The translations under genes were made by a program, and so were the position numbers. A DNA stretch of 20,220 bases from JAJKIP01 sp040509055 (GTDB lineage: Bacteria; Bacteroidota; Bacteroidia; Chitinophagales; Chitinophagaceae): contig JBEVLT010000434.1 of assembly GCA_040509055.1 (NCBI GenBank), positions 1 through 20,220 of the forward strand. Direction: 5' to 3'. This document shows positions 1-8,500 of the stretch, piece after piece. The notes under the pieces are model-generated. The model was not told the origin of the DNA. It was given only the letters and a program-made list of their open reading frames with translations, and did not search any database. Numbering within the stretch: the stretch's first letter is position 1; each line of letters opens with the position of its first letter.

Positions 1-2
1 AG

Positions 3-866
3 GCCCATTTTGATCAGACCCGTGCCCTCCTTATTTACCTCACCTGGTTCCTGACCGAAACCGCCCGCTACGCAGAAACAGAGGCCCATAAGCGTGCCGG
101 CAAGCACCTGCCGACGGCCGAAGACCTGAACGTCAACGTCAAAATAGCCGGTAACGAACTGCTATGGAAAATGCTGGAAGACCCGGCGCTCCAGGAACAG
201 TTTACCCGCGAAAAGCCGCAGCTGCTCTATAAGCAATCGCAGGGCAGCGACGACGAACTGGTAAGAAAGATGTACCAGGCGCTGGTGGAAACACCGGAAT
301 ACAAAACCTATATGGCTACCCCGGCCCGCGAACGGCAGCAGGAAAAAAAGATCCTCGAATTCATCCTCAACGACATGCTGCTGGCCAGCGATATTTTCAC
401 CAGCCATATCGAAGAGAACTTTTCCAACTGGAACGACGACGGCGAAATGGTGGTGCAACTGCTGGCCGGCTATCTTCAAAAGCCGGGATCGTACAATTTC
501 AAACAGTTTATAACCGCCGACAAGGAGCAGTTTGCCAAAAGCCTGCTGCAGACCGTGCTCGAGAAGAAGGAGTATCTGCAGGAGCTGATCATACCCCGGC
601 TGAAAAACTGGGATCCCGAACGCATCGCGCTCCTCGATATGATCCTGATGAAAATGGGTGTGGCTGAATTCCTTTATTTCGAGACCATCCCTCCCAAGGT
701 GACGATCAACGAATACATCGACCTGGCCAAGGAATACAGCACCGCGCAAAGCGGCCAGTTTGTGAACGGGATACTGGATAATATACACAAAGACCTGGTG
801 CAGCAGGGCAAAATGCAAAAGACCGATTATAAAAAAACAGGTGATAAACCAGCCCCGAAAGCCTGA
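3..866 (+). CDS. nusB: Transcription antitermination protein NusB (5' end outside window)
   Basis: NusB binds boxA RNA with NusE (ribosomal protein S10) and supports antitermination, mainly on rRNA operons, in the cytoplasm. The open frame runs from base 3 without a stop, so the start lies upstream; 287 residues are visible, against about 140 for E. coli NusB. Bacteroidota NusB proteins have a long N-terminal extension, and the first half here is presumably that. The C-terminal third carries the NusB fold signature: a stretch reading RIALLDMILMKMGVAEF, then IPPKVTINEYIDLAKEYS, then QFVNGILDNI, which matches the family pattern of IP-x-KV-x-INE followed by FVNG-x-LD-x-I. The tail is lysine-rich. 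The next gene starts 94 bp downstream and has its own -7 element, so it may be a separate transcript. Confidence 0.93.
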   Translation, partial: AHFDQTRALLIYLTWFLTETARYAETEAHKRAGKHLPTAEDLNVNVKIAGNELLWKMLEDPALQEQFTREKPQLLYKQSQGSDDELVRKMYQALVETPEYKTYMATPARERQQEKKILEFILNDMLLASDIFTSHIEENFSNWNDDGEMVVQLLAGYLQKPGSYNFKQFITADKEQFAKSLLQTVLEKKEYLQELIIPRLKNWDPERIALLDMILMKMGVAEFLYFETIPPKVTINEYIDLAKEYSTAQSGQFVNGILDNIHKDLVQQGKMQKTDYKKTGDKPAPKA

Positions 867-913
867 TGCGTCCGCCGTCAGGCATTGATGCTCTGCGGCT
901 CGCTGCTTTTGTC

Positions 914-921
914 TACATTTG
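914..921 (+). promoter_or_regulatory. -7 promoter element for the DUF1573 lipoprotein gene
   Basis: TACATTTG is an exact match to the Bacteroidota sigma-A -7 consensus TAnnTTTG. It lies 39 nt before the ATG at 961. No clear TTTG -33 partner is visible at the usual spacing, so the call rests on the -7 element alone. Confidence 0.5.
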
Positions 922-960
922 CCCTCCCGCAATCACGCGGGCCAAGCTATAATATCATAT

Positions 961-1404
961 ATGAAAAAGCTTTTACTCCTTTTTTGCACTGCAGCCTGCC
1001 TGGCTGCCTGCCAGACGGCCGATAAGAAAACTACCCGCCCCCTTACCGAAGAAGAGCGGATGAAGGCGGGCAATGATACCGCCAATTTCACCACCATACA
1101 GTGGCTCGATTCCACCAGCCAGGACCTGGGCGGGATAAAAGAAGGCCAGGTAGTGGAAATCAGCTACCGGTTTAAAAACTCCGGAACCAAAAGCCTGGTT
1201 ATCGAAAGCGTGAACGCCCAGTGCGGGTGCACCGTAGCGGAAAAGCCGGAGCAACCCTTTGCCCCCGGCGAAGAAGGTGTGATCAAGGCCAAGTTCGACA
1301 GCAAAGACAAGGTAGGGGCAGTCAGCAAATACCTGACCGTGACCGCCAACACCAATCCGGACAAAGAGCATCGCCTGATATTCAACGTACAAGTCAGTAA
1401 CTAA
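961..1404 (+). CDS. DUF1573 domain lipoprotein
   Basis: This is a 147-residue predicted lipoprotein. The N-terminus is a type II signal peptide with lipobox LAAC and the acylated cysteine at residue 17. From about residue 45 it has a DUF1573 domain, an Ig-like beta-sandwich fold common in Bacteroidota. Typical features are the segment EISYRFKNSGTKSLVIESV, the conserved CGCT at residues 88-91, and FAPGEEGVIKAKFDS. The biochemical role of the family is not established; a cell-envelope location follows from the lipobox. An in-frame ATG at 919 exists, but it would put 14 extra residues before the signal peptide and overlaps the -7 element, so 961 is chosen. yajC follows after 19 bp and is probably co-transcribed. 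Confidence 0.88.
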   Translation: MKKLLLLFCTAACLAACQTADKKTTRPLTEEERMKAGNDTANFTTIQWLDSTSQDLGGIKEGQVVEISYRFKNSGTKSLVIESVNAQCGCTVAEKPEQPFAPGEEGVIKAKFDSKDKVGAVSKYLTVTANTNPDKEHRLIFNVQVSN

Positions 1405-1423
1405 AACCAATAAAACAACAAGC

Positions 1424-1762
1424 ATGAATAATATGTATTTACTCCAGGCCCAGGGAGGCGGTTTCGGAGGTTTCCAGATGATTTTCCTGGGACTGATGAT
1501 CGTCGTTTTCTGGCTGTTCTTTATCCGTCCGCAGGCCAAAAGGGCCAAGAACCAGAAAAAATTTATCGAAGACCTGCAAAAAGGTGATAAGATCGTGACC
1601 ATCGCCGGCATACACGGTGTGATCAACAAGGTAAACGAAGATGGTACTACCCTGAATATCGAAACCAGCCCCGGCAGCTATATCAAGATCGAAAAATCAG
1701 CGATCAGCCTGGATTGGACCGCAGCACTGAACAAGGCCACGGCTACCACCGAAAAGAAATAA
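1424..1762 (+). CDS. yajC: Sec translocase accessory subunit YajC
   Basis: YajC is a small inner-membrane protein that associates with SecD and SecF in the Sec holotranslocon. The 112-residue protein has a glycine-rich N-terminus, one membrane helix at about residues 18-34, the family hallmark FFIRPQAKR right after it, and a cytoplasmic domain with KGDKIVTIAGIHGVI. Length and order of elements are normal for YajC. ATG codons at 1424 and 1433 are both possible starts; the first is used. It lies 19 bp behind the DUF1573 gene and ends at a hairpin terminator. In many Bacteroidota a YbbR-like gene sits between yajC and coaE (from memory); none is present here. Confidence 0.93.
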   Translation: MNNMYLLQAQGGGFGGFQMIFLGLMIVVFWLFFIRPQAKRAKNQKKFIEDLQKGDKIVTIAGIHGVINKVNEDGTTLNIETSPGSYIKIEKSAISLDWTAALNKATATTEKK

Positions 1763-1777
1763 ATGACTGATCTGCAG

Positions 1778-1824
1778 ATTCCAAATCCTGTACAGGGCGT
1801 ATGGGGTTTGGAATTTGTATTTTT
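1778..1824 (+). terminator. Intrinsic terminator after yajC
   Basis: The arms ATTCCAAA (1778-1785) and TTTGGAAT (1807-1814) are perfectly complementary. The stem can be extended inward by CC/GG with a bulged T. The 3' arm runs into a T-rich tract at 1814-1824. The 21-nt loop is long, so termination may be partial. The T tract is also part of the coaE promoter. Confidence 0.6.
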
Positions 1825-1825
1825 G
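1818..1825 (+). promoter_or_regulatory. -7 promoter element for coaE
   Basis: TATTTTTG is an exact TAnnTTTG match that ends 19 nt before the coaE ATG at 1845. It overlaps the T tract of the yajC terminator. No good -33 element was seen. Confidence 0.5.
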
Positions 1826-1844
1826 GGGCTCTTCACCTGACTTT

Positions 1845-2441
1845 ATGCTTAGAATCGGCCTTACCGGCGGTATCGGCAGCGGTAAAAGCACCGTGGCCCG
1901 GATTTTTGAAATACTGGGTGTGCCGGTGTATTATGCCGATGACGCCGCCAAACGGCTGATGGAGGAAGACGAACTGGTGAGGGCAGCCGTGACCGAACAC
2001 TTTGGCAGCGAAAGCTACAATGACCGCCAGCTCAACAGAACGTACCTTTCCTCGCTGGTCTTCGGCAACCCCGAAAAACTGGCGCTGCTGAACTCACTCA
2101 CCCACCCTGCCACGATCCGCGACGCGGACGACTGGATGGCTGCCCGCCTGTCTTTCCCGTATATCATCAAGGAAGCGGCCCTGATATTTGAAAGCGGTTC
2201 GTCCGGGAGCCTGGACTATATAATTGGCGTATCCGCACCGGCTGCCCTGCGCATCAGGCGTACCATGGAACGCAGCGGTATCACCCGCGAAGAGGTGATC
2301 AAGCGCATGAACCGGCAGATCGACGAAGACATGAAAATGAAACTCTGCGACTTTGTGGTCCGCAACGACGAGCAGCAGCCGGTCATCCCCCAGGTGGTTG
2401 CATTGCACGAAAAGCTGCTGCTGCTAAGCCAAAGCAAATAA
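1845..2441 (+). CDS. coaE: Dephospho-CoA kinase
   Basis: CoaE phosphorylates the 3'-hydroxyl of dephospho-CoA with ATP, the last step of coenzyme A synthesis, in the cytoplasm. The 198-residue protein begins MLRIGLTGGIGSGKST, with the P-loop at residues 8-16 (GGIGSGKST). Further family marks are VYYADDAAK with the catalytic-region aspartates, LTHPATI, and the lid-region RMNRQ. Length is normal for the family (about 200). The open frame extends upstream to a TTG/ATT region at 1815, but those codons lie in the terminator and promoter, so the ATG at 1845 is the start. It is the last gene of the nusB-side cluster and has its own promoter. Confidence 0.95.
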   Translation: MLRIGLTGGIGSGKSTVARIFEILGVPVYYADDAAKRLMEEDELVRAAVTEHFGSESYNDRQLNRTYLSSLVFGNPEKLALLNSLTHPATIRDADDWMAARLSFPYIIKEAALIFESGSSGSLDYIIGVSAPAALRIRRTMERSGITREEVIKRMNRQIDEDMKMKLCDFVVRNDEQQPVIPQVVALHEKLLLLSQSK

Positions 2442-2760
2442 CTTCCTGCCGGACTGGCGTACATACTTCTCGCCGCGCACACGGGGAAAGATCAGCTATG
2501 CTTTTTATTCTTTGTCAGTTTTCGTGCTACGGCCTGCTATGCCCCATAGCTAACATGGGTGTATGTCTTAAAAACGCAGGATAGTGAATAAGCCAAGGTC
2601 TTTATAGCCCCCCTGACAGGTCTTATTCCCGGGGCCTTCAGACCCGGAGCGACAAAGAGATGCAGTTGACTTCAGCCATCACTACACAACGACAAAAAAG
2701 AGAGCAATGCCCTGTTTACGCTTAGGCTGCTCCGTACAGTAGTGAGACGCTGCGGTTCCC
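2442..2760. other. Gene-free spacer between coaE and the aminotransferase gene
   Basis: These 319 bases lie between two convergent genes. I found no credible coding frame and no tRNA-like cloverleaf. A small perfect hairpin (GCTATG, loop CCC, CATAGC) is at 2536-2550, without a T tract. A T-rich run on the minus strand (complement of 2694-2699) could help end the aminotransferase transcript, but no strong stem precedes it. Confidence 0.5.
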
Positions 2761-3951
2761 CTATTTCAGTTTTGCCAGCGCCGTCTTAATCCTGCTCCAG
2801 GCCTCTTCTATCTTCGGCAGGCTGTTGGCGAAAGAAAAGCGTACGCAATCCGGGTCGCCAAAAGCCTCTCCCATTACGGAAGAAACATGGGCTGTGTTCA
2901 GCAGGTACATACAGAAATCACCGGAGGTATGGATCTCAGTTTGTCCATCCGTTTTTCCATAATAAGCGCTGATGTCGGGAAAAATATAGAAAGCGCCCTC
3001 TGGTTCGGGGCACTGGATACCGGGAATATCGCTCACCAGCTCAAGCACGCGTTTCCTGCGGCGCCCAAACTCCTCCACCATTTCATGCGTGGGGCGCAGG
3101 TCCGTGGTCAATGCGGTAACGGCGGCCTTCTGGCTGATGGAACAGGTGCCACTGGTAAACTGGCCCTGCAGTTTTTCGCAGGCTTTGGCGATCTCCGGCG
3201 CAGCGGCAATATAGCCCAGGCGCCAGCCCGTCATGGCAAAGCCCTTGCTGAGCCCGTTGATGATGACCACGCGGTCTTTGATATCGGCAAACTGGGCAAT
3301 GCTTTCATGTTCGCCTACGAAATTGATATACTCGTATATCTCGTCGGAAACGACGGTGATGTTGGGGTATTTCCTGAAAACGTTCACCAATCCTTCCAGT
3401 TCTTCTTTGCTGTACACAGTGCCGCTGGGATTGCAGGGCGATGAAAAAAGAAATACGCTGCTATGCGGGGTAATGGCGGCTTCCAGCTGCTCCGGGGTGA
3501 TCTTGAACCCATCTTTTACCGATGTTTTTATTTCCACCACTCTTCCCCTTGCTATTTTCACCAGCTCGCTGTACGTAACCCAATAAGGAGTAGGAATGAT
3601 CACTTCATCGTTCTCATCCACCAGCGCCAGGATTACATTGGCAAGGCTCTGTTTGGCGCCGGTAGAGACCACGATGTTCTCCGGCTTGTAGTCCAGGTTA
3701 TTATCCCGCTTCAGTTTGGAGCATACCGCCTCGCGCAGGTCCAGAAAACCCGGTACCGGCGTATAGTGGCTCCAGTTATCATGAATGGCCTTTATTGCAG
3801 CTTCCTTGATATGTTCCGGCGTGTCGAAATCGGGTTCGCCAAGGCTCAGATCGATCACGTCGACGCCTTTTGCTCTCAGTTCACGGCCCAGTTTGGCCAT
3901 TTTCAGCGTCTCAGGTTCGTTGAATCGCTGCAAAAGAGAAGATAGCTGCAT
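2761..3951 (-). CDS. PLP-dependent aminotransferase, class I (aspartate aminotransferase type)
   Basis: A cytoplasmic fold-type I aminotransferase of 396 residues in the AAT I-gamma/AspC-like group, likely using aspartate/2-oxoglutarate or related amino acids. Recognisable residues: the N-terminal LSLGEPDFDTPEHI; N174 in SPCNPSG (PLP O3' contact); D203 in VVSDEIYE (pyridine nitrogen); the Schiff-base lysine K236 in GLSKGFAMTGWRLGY with R244 (phosphate); and R371 in VRFSFANS, which binds the substrate alpha-carboxylate. Length is typical. The ATG at 3951 precedes the conserved N-terminus with no extension. It is divergent from the SecD-like gene; the 245-bp gap holds its promoter and a palindrome. 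Substrate range cannot be settled from sequence: aspartate, prephenate and aromatic aminotransferases share these motifs. Confidence 0.93.
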   Translation of the reverse strand: MQLSSLLQRFNEPETLKMAKLGRELRAKGVDVIDLSLGEPDFDTPEHIKEAAIKAIHDNWSHYTPVPGFLDLREAVCSKLKRDNNLDYKPENIVVSTGAKQSLANVILALVDENDEVIIPTPYWVTYSELVKIARGRVVEIKTSVKDGFKITPEQLEAAITPHSSVFLFSSPCNPSGTVYSKEELEGLVNVFRKYPNITVVSDEIYEYINFVGEHESIAQFADIKDRVVIINGLSKGFAMTGWRLGYIAAAPEIAKACEKLQGQFTSGTCSISQKAAVTALTTDLRPTHEMVEEFGRRRKRVLELVSDIPGIQCPEPEGAFYIFPDISAYYGKTDGQTEIHTSGDFCMYLLNTAHVSSVMGEAFGDPDCVRFSFANSLPKIEEAWSRIKTALAKLK

Positions 3952-4009
3952 TTCTTTAGAGGATTTTACTATTTGCGGGGTTAATAATTGATCTTTTCAA
4001 AAACCGCTG

Positions 4010-4017
4010 CAAATGTA
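4010..4017 (-). promoter_or_regulatory. -7 promoter element for the aminotransferase gene
   Basis: Read on the minus strand this is TACATTTG, an exact TAnnTTTG match, 58 nt upstream of the start codon. No convincing -33 partner is visible. Confidence 0.45.
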
Positions 4018-4063
4018 TGAATTGAATGTAAACGAATGATAAAGAGGCCTGGCTAATTAAGAG

Positions 4064-4080
4064 CGAAATGAATCATTTCG
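4064..4080. promoter_or_regulatory. 17-bp perfect palindrome, candidate operator
   Basis: CGAAATGAATCATTTCG has two 8-bp arms around a single central A. It lies between the divergent aminotransferase and SecD-like genes, about 50 bp upstream of the former's -7 element and about 115 bp before the latter's start. Four bases further on is a second dyad, CAGGC-AGCA-GCCTG (4084-4097). No regulator gene is adjacent, so the binding factor is unknown. Confidence 0.45.
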
Positions 4081-4176
4081 GTTCAGGCAGCAGCCTGGTA
4101 AGGTAACGAAAGACCAGAATAAGGACCCCTGAAATAAATTTTCCTGCAAACTCATTCCTGCACTTAAATTAGTATG

Positions 4177-4184
4177 TAAATTTC
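4177..4184 (+). promoter_or_regulatory. Possible -7 element for the SecD-P1-like gene
   Basis: TAAATTTC matches TAnnTTTG except for the last base and ends 12 nt before the ATG at 4197. No clear -33 element was seen. Confidence 0.3.
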
Positions 4185-4196
4185 ACCATTAACCGT

Positions 4197-5369
4197 ATGA
4201 ACACCTGGCTTAAATCCGTGGCTGCCGGTGCGGGCACCACCCTGCTTATCTTTCTTATTGCGCACACTGTTTTGAAAAAGAAATTGCAGGCCACCACCCG
4301 GCAGCTGTACAAAGCGGATTATACGCTGCGCCTGGATTCAAACGGGCAGGCCCATGCCCGGCCGGCCGCAGCAATTATTCAAAGCCGTTTGACCAATGCA
4401 GGTTATTCCTGCCAGATCAGCATGGGCTCCGGGCAAACACTGGAAATTACGGCCTCCCGCATCGACGACACCCTGCTCGCCGGCCGGATGGTTGCCGGCC
4501 GGGGCCGGATCGAGTTTCGCGAAATATATACCCTCAACCAGCTGACACGGATCGTCGAGGCTGAAAAAGTATTTGCCAGATACCTGCCCGCTTCGCCCCG
4601 ACAAACCATACAGCCCCCGCCTGAAGAAGATACGGTGGTTCCGCCCGGCCTGCAGAAACTGGGGCCTGCCCCGCCTGTTCAAAAGGAGGAGCCGCCCGTT
4701 TCTTTTTTTACCCTTGTCCGGTTTGCAGAGGTATATAGCGATGAGACCGGCCGTAATCAATATCCGGCTCATACCGGCATGGTTCGCACGGCGGATACGG
4801 CTCTTGTCAACAAGATCCTGCACGATCCGGAACTGCTGGAATATGTGCCTTCCGATACCAGGTTCTATTACGGCCCGGCAGAGACAATTAAAAACGCCGG
4901 TCCATTCCATTATCTCTATGCTATCCGTACCAACAACCAGCCGGCTGAACTGGGCAACAAGAGTATTGCAAAGGCCTATCCGGGTTTCAATCCGCAGGGC
5001 AGGCCGGAAATCAGCTTACAATTTAAACCTGCAGCCAGCCGCAGGTGGGCCCGGCTGACGGAAGCCAATATCAGCCGTCCTATCGCCATTATCTTTGACG
5101 ACATCGTGCTTTCCGCGCCTAATGTGCTGGACAGGATCGAAGGCGGGGCCATCTCGATAAGCGGCGGCGATTTTACCGTTGAACAGGTAAAGGCGATGGC
5201 AGCACAGCTGTCGGGCGAAGAGCTGCCGGCCGGGCTTACCCTGGCCCGCCATACGATCACGGCAGAAAAACCGACCCTCAGCCTCCGGTATTTGCTTTTG
5301 GTGCTGGTCATCTTCGCAGCCATGACCGGGCTGGCCTTCGTGATTTTTAAACTGTTGAAACACAAGTAA
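4197..5369 (+). CDS. Stand-alone SecD P1-domain paralogue with two flanking membrane helices
   Basis: A 390-residue protein homologous to the first part of SecD. Helix 1 is at about residues 8-25, a large extracytoplasmic region at 30-362, helix 2 at about 363-386, then a short basic tail. Its periplasmic region aligns by eye with P1 of the neighbouring SecDF: GRIEFREIYTLNQL with NLQFWEVYKITEL; YPAHTGMVRTADTALV with YPAYIGLVPIKDTALV; RPEISLQFKPAASRRWARLT with NPEVTMRMTPKGTRDWAKLT; and RPIAIIFDDIVLSAPNV with KPIAIVLDNIVYSAPNV. Residues 131-170 are a Pro/Glu-rich linker where SecDF has its own low-complexity insert. The SecD membrane bundle (TM3-TM6, with the conserved Asp/Arg) and all of SecF are absent. 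secDF starts 154 bp downstream. I infer a role in the Sec machinery, for example as an extra P1 module; no function is known to me. The frame shows no sign of decay. Confidence 0.85.
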   Translation: MNTWLKSVAAGAGTTLLIFLIAHTVLKKKLQATTRQLYKADYTLRLDSNGQAHARPAAAIIQSRLTNAGYSCQISMGSGQTLEITASRIDDTLLAGRMVAGRGRIEFREIYTLNQLTRIVEAEKVFARYLPASPRQTIQPPPEEDTVVPPGLQKLGPAPPVQKEEPPVSFFTLVRFAEVYSDETGRNQYPAHTGMVRTADTALVNKILHDPELLEYVPSDTRFYYGPAETIKNAGPFHYLYAIRTNNQPAELGNKSIAKAYPGFNPQGRPEISLQFKPAASRRWARLTEANISRPIAIIFDDIVLSAPNVLDRIEGGAISISGGDFTVEQVKAMAAQLSGEELPAGLTLARHTITAEKPTLSLRYLLLVLVIFAAMTGLAFVIFKLLKHK

Positions 5370-5433
5370 AAACGCCGGCAAAACGATGCGGTGTCCTGCC
5401 GCAAAATCCCTGCAAACATATGGGCGAAACCCC

Positions 5434-5441
5434 TATCTTTG
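5434..5441 (+). promoter_or_regulatory. -7 promoter element for secDF
   Basis: TATCTTTG is an exact TAnnTTTG match that ends 82 nt upstream of the secDF ATG at 5524. It supports transcription of secDF independent of the paralogue gene and argues against translation starting at the earlier in-frame ATG (5386). A -33 TTG is not evident. Confidence 0.5.
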
Positions 5442-5523
5442 CACCTCTTTAAAAAATACCCGGAGCCTTACCCCGCTTGCCCTGGCAGGGATAAAAGACC
5501 GAAAAAAAGTAAATGAACAACGT

Positions 5524-8500
5524 ATGCAACTGAAAGGTTTGGTTCGCTTTTTTACGATCCTGCTTATTGTCTACTCTCTTTACCAGCTTTCTTTTACCTG
5601 GTTTGTCCGCAATCATGAAAAAAAACTGGAAGCCCGTGCCAAAAGTTTTGTGACAGTAAACCATCCCGGTGCCAAGGGAGAAGAATGGGATTCGTTGTAC
5701 AATGACAGGCTGAGGCGCTTAAAAGACAGCACCAAGGACGAAACGATCACTTACAGCATCACCGGTGCGGTAAGCTACCAGAAGGCAAAGGAAGAAGAGC
5801 TGAACCTCGGACTGGACCTGCAGGGCGGTATGAACGTGACCATGGAAGTGGAGATGACCGGTCTGCTGCAAACCTTGTCCAACGATTCCAGGGACCCCAA
5901 CTTCCTGAAGGCGCTGGATAATGCCAATAAACGAAAAGCCAACAGCAACGCGAACTTTATCAGCCTGTTTGCCGAAGAATACAAGAACCTCGCCGGGGCC
6001 AATAAACTGTCGGGCCTGTTCTCTGCCTCCAGCAACGGCGATATAAAGCCTGCAGATAACGACAGCAAAGTGATCGGCGTGCTGGAAAGCCGTGCCCGCG
6101 ATGCATTCGACAATACCTTCCGTGTATTAAGCACCCGTATCGACCAGTTTGGCGTAGCGCAACCCAATATCAATCCCGACCGAGACCGCGGTATCATTAC
6201 CGTAGAGCTGCCGGGCGTGCAGGACAAAGAGCGTGTACGCAACTACCTGCAATCTACCGCCAACCTTCAGTTCTGGGAAGTATACAAGATCACCGAACTG
6301 GTACCGAATATTACAAAGGCTGACGGCATCTTTAATGCAATGATGGGCGGCAAGAGCACTGACTCTGCCGCTGCCGCTGCAGATACCGTGAAACCCGCTG
6401 CCACGAACGATACAACAGGACTGCAACCCATCAGCAACGACACCGGTCTGAAACCGATCGGCGCCGCCGACACCGGCCTCAAGTCAACCACCCCGTCTGC
6501 AGCCCAGCAGGAAGCAGATGCGAAGAAAAGCCTGCAAGGCTATATCGCTTTCGCACAACCGGCGGAAGGCGAAAACGGAAAAGCTGAATACCCTGCTTAT
6601 ATCGGGCTGGTGCCGATCAAAGACACGGCGCTGGTGCGCAGCTTCCTGCAAAACCCGCTTATCAAAGGCGCATTCCCCTCGCAGCTGGTATGGATGTATG
6701 GCAAACCCGACCGTGATAAAAAAACCAACCGGACCCAAAACTTCGTGGCACTGTATGCCATCAAAACATTCGGTCGCGACAAGGCCAAGCTCGAAGGCGA
6801 GGCCGTAGCTACTGCCGGCTCCGACTACAACCAGTCCGGCAACCCCGAGGTGACGATGAGAATGACACCCAAGGGCACCCGCGACTGGGCCAAGCTGACA
6901 GCGGAGAATGTAGGCAAACCCATTGCTATCGTACTGGACAATATCGTGTATTCCGCCCCCAATGTCATCAACGCCATCGATGGCGGCATATCGAGCATTT
7001 CGGGTTCCTTTACCGTACAGGAAACACAGGACCTGGCCAGGATACTGAATGCCGGTAAATACCCGGCTCCTGCCAAGATCGTACAGGAGCAGCAGGTAGG
7101 CCCCACACTCGGCAGCGAAGCGATCAAGGGCGGTATGATGGCGTTCGGCATCTCCTTCCTCGTTATCTTCCTGCTGATGCTGGTGTATTACAATACCAGC
7201 GGCTGGGTAGCCAATATTGCACTGATCCTTAACCTGCTTTTCACCATCGGTGTACTGGCCGGACTTGGCGCCACCCTTACGGCTCCCGGTATTGCGGGCC
7301 TGGTGCTCACCATTGGTATGGCGGTAGACACCAATGTAATCATCTATGAACGCATCAAGGAGGAGCTAACCAAGGGCAAGGGATATATACCGGCCATCAA
7401 CGAAGGTTATAAGCGTTCGCTGCCTCCCGTGCTGGACGCCCACGTCACTACCCTGCTGACGGCCATCATCCTGTTCTACTTTGGACTGGGTCCTGTAAGG
7501 GGCTTTGCCACCACGCAGATCCTGGGTATTCTCCTGTCGCTGTTCTGCGGTATATTGGTCAGCCGCTGGATCACTAACTGGTTTACTGACAAGAAGCGTC
7601 ACCTGGAATATTTTACCGGCGTATCGCGCCGCATCTTCAAACATGCCAGCTTCAAGTTTATCGAATACCGCAAAGTAGCTTACGCCATCTCGTTTGTCGT
7701 GCTTGCACTGGGTATCGCAGCCTTCTTCAACGGCTTCGATGAAGGGGTAGAGTTCAAAGGCGGGCGCAGCTATACGGTAGCATTCAGCAGCCCGGCCAAC
7801 GTGGAGCAGATCCGCGATGACCTCAAGCTGACCTTCCACAACGAAAGCCCGATCATCAAAACGGTTGGTAACAGTTCCACGCTCGACATCACCACTTCTT
7901 ACCTGATCGATTCTACCGGTCAGCATGTGGATTCGGTGGTAGAAGGCACGCTGATGACAGGCCTGCAGAAGCATGGCGCGCCGAAGCTTATCGGTTCAAA
8001 AAAGGTACTGCCGACCATCTCCGACGACCTGAAAGCAGGCGCCGTGAAAGCAACCGTCTTCGCCCTGCTCGTGATCTTCCTGTATATCTTCATCCGCTTC
8101 CGCGACTGGAGGTATTCACTGGGTACCATCATCGCGCTGCTGCACGACGTGTTCGTAACGATGGCGGTATTCTCCTTTGCACGCAACATCGTACCGTTCC
8201 CGCTGGAAATCGACCAGCACTTCATTGCCGCCATTCTGACGGTGATCGGTTTCTCGATGAACGATACCGTGATCGTATTTGACCGGATCCGCGAGGACAG
8301 GAAACTGTACCCCGGCGCCCCGCTCGAGACCACGATCAACCGTGCGATCAACGAGACCCTGAGCCGCACCATCATGACGTCGCTGACCGTGTTCCTCACC
8401 ATCCTCATCCTGTTCCTGGTGGGTGGCGAAGTAACCAAAGGGTTTGCCTTTGCCATGCTGGTCGGTGTACTGACCGGTACGTACTCATCTGTATTCGTGG

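Noticed and set aside
861..883. Hairpin GCCTGA/TCAGGC at the nusB stop codon as a terminator
   Set aside because: An 11-nt loop and no T tract follow; a 6-bp stem alone is weak evidence.
2679..2745. Inverted repeat TCACTAC/GTAGTGA suggesting a structured RNA
   Set aside because: Seven base pairs 53 nt apart are expected by chance in a spacer this long, and the stem does not extend.
5386..5523. Upstream in-frame ATG for secDF adding 46 residues
   Set aside because: The extension precedes the normal first helix, spans the -7 element at 5434-5441 and has no family match; the ATG at 5524 fits.
5370..5523. Frameshift or premature stop splitting a former full-length SecD
   Set aside because: After the stop at 5369 no other frame continues into SecD TM3-like sequence before secDF begins, so the short protein is not a recent truncation within this window.
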